Assembly (NCBI GenBank): GCA_017997315.1 | Contig: JAGOFF010000057.1 | Coordinates: 1 to 11,909, forward strand | Length of the DNA: 11,909 nucleotides | Direction of reading: 5' to 3' | Source of the DNA: Clostridia bacterium | GTDB lineage: Bacteria; Bacillota; Clostridia; Saccharofermentanales; UBA5734 | Shown here: in pieces, positions 7,488 to 11,909 of the stretch | How the letters are laid out: the number at the start of each line of letters is the position of its first letter | How positions within the stretch are numbered: position 1 is the first letter of the stretch | The notes under the pieces: model-generated | Told to the model about the DNA's origin: nothing | Database searches by the model: none | Seen by the model: only the letters and a program-made list of their open reading frames with translations | Program-made: the position numbers and the translations under genes

Positions 7488-8234
7488 CTACGGCTCGACC
7501 ATGATGATCCGCTCGTCGTAGGAAGAGGCGATCCGTCGTCCGGGAGGGACGACGAGAAAGCGCTCGTCGTCCCACTTTCCGTCGAGCATGTCTCTCATCA
7601 AACCCATGTCGGAAGGTTCCTGGTCGAAATCCCAGCCGAGAAACTCCGCGGCATCCCGTGTCTCCCCGGCATAATCCGGAAATCCGTCTCCGCTGTTCCC
7701 GACATAGACCGCAGCCTTGTAATCCCGATACCATTTCTGCTCGGTTTCCATCAGGTATTCCGCATTTTCTTCGCCATATTTGTCTAGGTATCTTTTGTAT
7801 TCCAGTTCCGTTCGACGACGTCCTGGCATCATGACATTCTCGCACCACCCTGCGGTATACCAGTATGTGCCGCCTGAACGCATGTCAAACAGTGTCCGAT
7901 ACCGTTCCTTGGAACCCAGAAAGAACGTGATGCAGTCATGGCCTCTCGGCACGACCAAGGGGTACCGTTCGGAGTGCAGCCCGACGATTCCGTTGCTGCA
8001 CAGACCGTACCCGAGCAGAACGGCGTCGAAGTCACCGATCTCGTTGCAGCAGGTGCAGGGATCGTCGCCGGCATCGATCCGGTCGATCTGCTGCTGAACC
8101 GTCTCCCGCAGGAGTTCCGGAGTGCGGTGGTATCCCTGCCGCATCCACGTGATGTCGATAAAATTCCCGCACTGCGCGGCGAGCATCGAAAGCTCTCTGA
8201 ACAAAACTTTACAGGCGATGAGTTTCAGGCGCAT
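7488..8234 (-). CDS. DUF1638 family protein
   Basis: This 248-residue soluble protein matches what I know of DUF1638, a family without an established biochemical role. The conserved-looking blocks are LLGYGLCSNGIVGL (73-86) and PRGHDCITFFLGSKERY (96-112). No signal peptide or membrane helix is visible. Cysteines are at 8, 22, 60, 62, 63, 79, 101 and 131. The CTCC group at 60-63, with Cys79 and the HDC at 99-101, suggests metal or cofactor binding, which is inference. From memory, relatives in methanogens and anaerobic Bacillota often lie near corrinoid methyltransferase genes, but none is present here. AGGAGG (plus-strand 8243-8248), 8 nt from the ATG, sets the start. It begins 19 nt after the lipoprotein gene and is probably last in that operon. 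It is the only gene here ending in TAG. Confidence 0.82.
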   Translation of the reverse strand: MRLKLIACKVLFRELSMLAAQCGNFIDITWMRQGYHRTPELLRETVQQQIDRIDAGDDPCTCCNEIGDFDAVLLGYGLCSNGIVGLHSERYPLVVPRGHDCITFFLGSKERYRTLFDMRSGGTYWYTAGWCENVMMPGRRRTELEYKRYLDKYGEENAEYLMETEQKWYRDYKAAVYVGNSGDGFPDYAGETRDAAEFLGWDFDQEPSDMGLMRDMLDGKWDDERFLVVPPGRRIASSYDERIIMVEP

Positions 8235-8253
8235 CCGCCAATCCTCCTGCCGA

Positions 8254-8880
8254 TCAAGGCAACGTACGTTCGAGTGTAACGGGTTCGGTCTGTGCGGCGT
8301 CCGCGGTTCCGGACAGGATCATCTGGATGCGGACACCGGGCACATCGGACGCGAATTCCCCGTAGATCCAGCCGGAAAGGCGGCCGCCGGGAACGATCTC
8401 CCCGTCCAGCGTGGCACACTCCGGATCGATTCCGACCAGCTTCCCGAAGATTTTGAGTACGTCCGGATCGGAGGATACGTTCCCAGTCGCGGTGTCGGAC
8501 AGGGTCACGGAAAGCAGCGAGCTGACGGTCAGCGATGCTTCGGACCGGTTTTCCACTTCGCACCATATGAACACCGAAACGGTTCCGCTTCCCTCGTCCC
8601 GCACCACTTCCGCATCACCGGTCCGCAGGACGAACTGCCCGTTTTCCGCCTCGGGACCGTCCAGCGGCCGGACAGCGGCGGACGCAGCCGGTGTTGTCGC
8701 CGCGGAAGCCGTCGGAACGGTCGAGGATCCGCCGGTTCCCGCGGTCGTCGGGCTGGATGCGGTGGTCTGTCCCGACTCCGCGCCGTCGTCCGCGGCGCAG
8801 CCGCCCAGCAGGACGGCGAGCGCGAGAAGGACCGGAATCAGAATGCCTCTCATACTGGCTCTCTTCATTGAATACCTCAT
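8254..8880 (-). CDS. Small secreted lipoprotein, possible DUF4352-like fold
   Basis: This 208-residue protein has a lipoprotein signal: basic start (MKR, MRG), hydrophobic stretch at about 13-25, and lipobox LGGC with the lipidated Cys at residue 28. A low-complexity Thr/Ser/Ala/Gly linker spans residues 29-70, typical of a wall-spanning tether in Gram-positive lipoproteins. The remaining 135 or so residues look like a beta-sandwich. The pattern EVENRSEASLTVSS, then DGEIVPGGRLSGWIYGEF, resembles DUF4352-type domains. This is a weak resemblance made by eye. Cys107 and Cys155 could form a disulfide. The ATG at 8880 overlaps the HemZ stop by 4 nt and has AAGGAG 8 nt upstream. An in-frame ATG at 8910 lies inside hemZ and is less likely. 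The function is unknown. Confidence 0.8.
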   Translation of the reverse strand: MRYSMKRASMRGILIPVLLALAVLLGGCAADDGAESGQTTASSPTTAGTGGSSTVPTASAATTPAASAAVRPLDGPEAENGQFVLRTGDAEVVRDEGSGTVSVFIWCEVENRSEASLTVSSLLSVTLSDTATGNVSSDPDVLKIFGKLVGIDPECATLDGEIVPGGRLSGWIYGEFASDVPGVRIQMILSGTADAAQTEPVTLERTLP

Positions 8881-10409
8881 GATGTCCGCTCCTTGGCGCC
8901 ATCCGGGCACGGAGCCTCGAATGCGCGGATGATCCGGTCCGCCATCTCTTCGGACCGTCCGATATACTGCTGGATGTCCCGAACCGACGGGATGCGGTCT
9001 ACACGGGTTCCCACGACCCTTTTCGTCATGGATCCGCTTCCGAGGCCGATCACCGAATGCCGGTCGCCCATCATGCAGACATTATAGACACATTCCGTTC
9101 CAGGTGCCGCGAATCCGGTGTTTTCGAGGCCCCCGACCGAGTCCTTCTGCCGGTACAGGTAATAAGGGTGCATCCCCGCGGCGGCCAGTCCGGCGCGGGC
9201 GGTGTCCAGCATGTTCCCGGCGGCGGTGTCGGGCAGACGCACGGAGCCGATGCCGGCCTTCGCCCACCCCTCTTTCTCCACCTCGCCTGTCATGCGGGAT
9301 TTCCGCTTGACGGACAGGGTGTGGACCGTCACATTCGAGGGAGACCACTCCAGAACCTGCCGCAGCGACTGCTCGAACATCTCCGGTGTCTCGCCCGGCA
9401 GACCGGCGATCAAATCCGTGTTGAGAATCGGGATTCCGGATTCCCTGGCGAGGCAGACGGCGCGGACGGCCTGTTCCGCGGTGTGCCTGCGGCCGATCCG
9501 GCGCAGGGTCTCGTCATGCATCGTCTGCGGATTGACGCATACCCTGCCGACGCCGCAACGCCGCATGGCAGACAGTTTCAGCGCGTCGATCGTGTCCGGA
9601 CGTCCGGCTTCCACCGTGATCTCGGCGCCGGGCAGGAGCGGCAGCGCGTCCAGCACGCCTGCCAGCATATGCTCGAAGAGTCCGGCGGACAGCGAGGTCG
9701 GTGTCCCTCCGCCGAAATAGACACAGGCGACCGGCCTCCCGACGCGCGCGAACACAGCCCGTGCCTCCGCGAGGAGCGCGTCGACATAGGCGGACGCCAG
9801 TCCGATCCGGGTTTCGCAATCCGATTGGGTGAATGAACAGTAGGCGCACCGGCCCGGGCAGAACGGGATGCCGACATATACGCAGCAGTGGTCGGGGGCG
9901 ACTCTTGCCTGGATCTCGTCTTCCCTCTCCGCAGTCTCCACGGCCAGCGATGCCTTGCCGGGGTGCACATCAAACCGGGTGGTCAGCAACGCCTGCGCCT
10001 CCGCCCGGTTGCCGCCCGACCGGGCCAGGCACTCCCGCGCGACCAGCGTCGGACGGATTCCGGTCAGCGATCCCCATGGGAACGCGATTCCCGCCGACAC
10101 GGACAGAATCCGGTAGAGTTGCCGCTTGATCTCACGCTTGAGCTGCCCGGGGGAAACCATTTCGGATTCGCATATCGGCGCCGGGCGTCCGCCTGCCCCC
10201 GCCTCATCCGGTTCCAGGATCGTGGTGACGCGCCGGCAGCCGTCCGGTCCGGCCTCAACGCGGCTTTCGATCCGCATGTTCGGGCCGGGCTCCCCGGTAC
10301 CGGCTTCGATCGTGTCCCCCCCGTCATCCGTGACCGGACCGAAAAACTGGCGCAGGATGTCGCTGACCGGATAACGGTGCGCATGGCCGATCATTCGGAC
10401 GCGGATCAT
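8877..10409 (-). CDS. hemZ: Radical SAM protein HemZ (oxygen-independent coproporphyrinogen oxidase-like)
   Basis: This 510-residue protein matches HemZ in length (about 500 in Bacillus subtilis) and layout. A family-specific N-terminal region of about 170 residues precedes a radical SAM core. The [4Fe-4S]/SAM motif CPGRCAYC gives Cys184, Cys188 and Cys191. GGGTPT (233-238) is the SAM-binding glycine motif, and YYLYRQK (416-422) followed by GLEN is a HemZ hallmark. HemZ is annotated as converting coproporphyrinogen III to protoporphyrinogen in anaerobic haem synthesis. Its real activity is less certain than HemN's, and no other haem gene is in the window. The ATG at 10409 overlaps the upstream TGA (ATGA) and has GGAGAGG 7 nt before it. 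A longer in-frame opening from 10652 lies within the DUF3810 gene and is not real. Confidence 0.9.
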   Translation of the reverse strand: MIRVRMIGHAHRYPVSDILRQFFGPVTDDGGDTIEAGTGEPGPNMRIESRVEAGPDGCRRVTTILEPDEAGAGGRPAPICESEMVSPGQLKREIKRQLYRILSVSAGIAFPWGSLTGIRPTLVARECLARSGGNRAEAQALLTTRFDVHPGKASLAVETAEREDEIQARVAPDHCCVYVGIPFCPGRCAYCSFTQSDCETRIGLASAYVDALLAEARAVFARVGRPVACVYFGGGTPTSLSAGLFEHMLAGVLDALPLLPGAEITVEAGRPDTIDALKLSAMRRCGVGRVCVNPQTMHDETLRRIGRRHTAEQAVRAVCLARESGIPILNTDLIAGLPGETPEMFEQSLRQVLEWSPSNVTVHTLSVKRKSRMTGEVEKEGWAKAGIGSVRLPDTAAGNMLDTARAGLAAAGMHPYYLYRQKDSVGGLENTGFAAPGTECVYNVCMMGDRHSVIGLGSGSMTKRVVGTRVDRIPSVRDIQQYIGRSEEMADRIIRAFEAPCPDGAKERTS

Positions 10410-11578
10410 CCGTCCGCCTCTCCGGCCAGCATCCCGTCCCCGGGATTCACCGAAAACAGGTACGCCAGGATCAGATCCGCTTTGCGCCCGTAGCTGCGTG
10501 CCCCGTCCGTCTGGAGGTTGGCTTCCAGATATGCGTTGTTCACCTGTTCCGACACTTCGCGTACCGGGCCTTCGAACTGCTGCCAGTAATCCGCACGGAC
10601 GGCCAGATCGCGGCGGATTCCGTCCGGGACATCCGCCCAGATCCCGTTCCACGCCTCCTGGTCATAGGCGTACAACTGGTTCGCCAGACTGATGAACGCC
10701 TCCAGATACGCGCTGTAGCGGAAATCCGCCGAGTCGCTCCGGCTCCCTGCGAGGTAGGCCAGAAAGCCGGCTTCGTCTTCCCGGGCGAATCCGCGGGTAT
10801 GGGCGATCTCGTGCAGCATGGTGTCCGGAAGCGAACTGTGCGGCACATCGATATTGACGTTCGCTTCGACAAAAAACGGAAAATACATGCCCGTGATCCC
10901 GGTATAGGACCAGAAATGTGACAGCCGGACCCCTTTCGGGACCGCTGATGCGGCTTTCAATACCGGATACTCGGCTTCAAGCGGGGAAAACGCGGTCCCG
11001 GCCTTCCGCAGGGTCTGCCCGACCCCTTCCGCCAGCACCATGGCGCCGCCGGCGTCTTCCGTCACCTGAGTCCGCTCTTCCGCCGCACGATCCGCAAGCC
11101 ACCGGACGGCGGCCGCCAGATCCTCCGATGTCCGTTCGGCAACGGGCAGCGGCAGTGTTTCCGACAGCGGCAGCCGGGCGTAGTTCCATCCGTGCAGGAG
11201 CATGAAAGCCAGATAAAGGATGGACGCGGTCAGCAGCAGCCGGCGGAAAGCGCATCCGATCCGGCGGAGCCGGTCCGGTCTCTCCTCCCGGCGCAGGGAC
11301 CGGATCCAGCGGACCACCAGCCATACGGTCACAGGTACCGCGAGAACGGCCGCAAGTTCCGTCAGGGAGAAAGGAATCCGGGATGTCAGCCAGGCGACGG
11401 GGGCAGCCGCTACGCGGAACAGCCCGCGCGACAGAAGGCGTTCGGCCGTGTCGGGCGATCCTGCGGCAAGCCGCTGGACAGCAAAGCCGGCGAGCGCGGG
11501 CAGGAGCCAGAGCAACCCTCGCAGAACGCGGATCGCCGGGCGGCTGTTGGTCCTTTTATCCCTGCTGACTCGATCCAC
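10406..11578 (-). CDS. DUF3810 membrane protein with HEIAH metallopeptidase-like motif
   Basis: This 390-residue protein has three likely membrane helices near its N-terminus, at about residues 19-38, 72-92 and 112-130, and a large domain after them. That domain carries HEIAH at 256-260, the HExxH zinc signature, followed by EDEAGF (267-272), whose acidic residues could supply the third metal ligand. This matches the DUF3810 family, which resembles a membrane-anchored zinc peptidase but has no proven substrate that I know of. The start is a GTG at 11578, with GAGGA (plus-strand 11585-11589) 6 nt upstream. The gene begins 9 nt after the HAD gene stop and overlaps hemZ by 4 nt, so all three are probably cotranscribed. 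Whether the catalytic domain faces outside or inside is not settled. The odd number of helices and a basic stretch after helix 2 suggest outside. Confidence 0.85.
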   Translation of the reverse strand: MDRVSRDKRTNSRPAIRVLRGLLWLLPALAGFAVQRLAAGSPDTAERLLSRGLFRVAAAPVAWLTSRIPFSLTELAAVLAVPVTVWLVVRWIRSLRREERPDRLRRIGCAFRRLLLTASILYLAFMLLHGWNYARLPLSETLPLPVAERTSEDLAAAVRWLADRAAEERTQVTEDAGGAMVLAEGVGQTLRKAGTAFSPLEAEYPVLKAASAVPKGVRLSHFWSYTGITGMYFPFFVEANVNIDVPHSSLPDTMLHEIAHTRGFAREDEAGFLAYLAGSRSDSADFRYSAYLEAFISLANQLYAYDQEAWNGIWADVPDGIRRDLAVRADYWQQFEGPVREVSEQVNNAYLEANLQTDGARSYGRKADLILAYLFSVNPGDGMLAGEADG

Positions 11579-11587
11579 GTGGATTCC

Positions 11588-11909
11588 TCACTGCATGGCA
11601 GCAAAACAGGCGGCCAGTTCGGATGGACGGGAGACGAGCACCCCCGCTCCCGCATCCTGAAGCTCCGTCCGGTCGCGGAAGCCCCACAGCACCCCGACGG
11701 GAACCATGCCGGCGCGCAGTGCGGTGGTCATGTCGGAACCGGAGTCCCCGATATATGCGGTCCGGCCCGGAACGCATCCGATACGGTGCGCCGTCTCCAG
11801 CGCGGACGCCGGATCCGGTTTGACCGGCACACCCGGGCGCTGCCCGATCACGGATGCGAACGGGACATGCGGGAAAAACCAGCGGACCATATCCCGGGTG
11901 AACGGATCC
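11588..11909 (-). CDS. HAD-family hydrolase, phosphoglycolate phosphatase-like, N-terminus beyond window
   Basis: Only the C-terminal 106 or so residues are visible; the frame is open to the window edge. They include VKPDP, whose lysine is HAD motif III, and YIGDSGSDMTTALRAGM, which carries HAD motif IV with the metal-binding aspartates (GDSGSD). The segment before VKPDP (FASVIGQRPGVP) fits the phosphoglycolate phosphatase (Gph) subgroup of HAD subfamily IA. The nucleophile Asp of motif I must lie outside the window. Such enzymes remove phosphate from small metabolites such as 2-phosphoglycolate; the substrate here is inferred only at the family level. An internal ATG at 11890 is not a credible start, because it would delete the catalytic core. 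It is the first gene visible in the five-gene minus-strand cluster. Confidence 0.88.
   Translation of the reverse strand, partial: DPFTRDMVRWFFPHVPFASVIGQRPGVPVKPDPASALETAHRIGCVPGRTAYIGDSGSDMTTALRAGMVPVGVLWGFRDRTELQDAGAGVLVSRPSELAACFAAMQ

Noticed and set aside
7296..7787. A 163-residue plus-strand open frame spanning the convergent junction
   Set aside because: It overlaps both the second ATPase and DUF1638 genes, has no good ribosome binding site, and shows no recognisable domain.
10410..10652. N-terminal extension of HemZ by 81 residues
   Set aside because: It lies entirely inside the DUF3810 gene and looks non-native. The ATG at 10409 has a ribosome binding site and a typical 4-nt overlap.
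1..11909. CRISPR arrays, tRNA/rRNA genes, mobile elements, toxin-antitoxin or defence systems
   Set aside because: I looked for direct repeats, cloverleaf-like segments, transposase or integrase motifs and small paired genes and saw none. Nearly all the sequence is accounted for by metabolic and transport genes.

Overview
This 11.9 kb window looks like ordinary chromosomal DNA from a GC-rich (about 60% by eye) anaerobe-like Bacillota, probably a high-GC clostridial lineage. Supporting signs are AGGAGG-type ribosome binding sites, a HemZ-type radical SAM protein, a DUF1638 protein, a clostridial-style CPYC thioredoxin-fold protein and short Gram-positive-style lipoproteins. The taxonomic call is an inference. 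Coding density is high. Ten of the eleven genes whose stop lies in the window end in TGA and one in TAG, so the genetic code looks standard. I see no tRNA, rRNA, CRISPR array, transposase, integrase or phage gene.

Region 1 (1-2205): a partial glutaredoxin/thioredoxin-like gene on the minus strand is divergent from a complete AMP-forming long-chain acyl-CoA synthetase on the plus strand. The 98-bp AT-rich gap holds a near-consensus sigma-A-type promoter for the synthetase and an imperfect palindrome over its -10/+1 region. A GC-rich hairpin follows the synthetase.

Region 2 (2240-7467): a complete five-gene ABC importer of the dipeptide/oligopeptide/nickel family on the plus strand. The order is substrate-binding lipoprotein, two permeases, two ATPases. 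A candidate promoter precedes the operon, a small hairpin lies between the binding-protein gene and the first permease gene, and two junctions are 4-nt start/stop overlaps. The first ATPase has the C-terminal cysteine motif of Dpp/Opp ATPases. The second is short and lacks it. Together they would import a peptide or a similar small solute using ATP.

Region 3 (7488-11909): a tightly packed minus-strand cluster, read from right to left. It contains the 3' part of a HAD-family (phosphoglycolate-phosphatase-like) gene, a membrane-anchored DUF3810 protein with an HEIAH motif, HemZ, a small lipoprotein and a DUF1638 protein. Neighbouring genes overlap by 4 nt or are 9-19 nt apart, so they are probably cotranscribed. 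The cluster runs convergently into the ABC operon with only 20 bp between the two stop codons.

Most genes belong to recognisable families. The least understood part is the DUF3810-HemZ-lipoprotein-DUF1638 cluster, which joins three poorly characterised proteins to a tetrapyrrole-type radical SAM enzyme. I did not find convincing evidence of a wholly new system.
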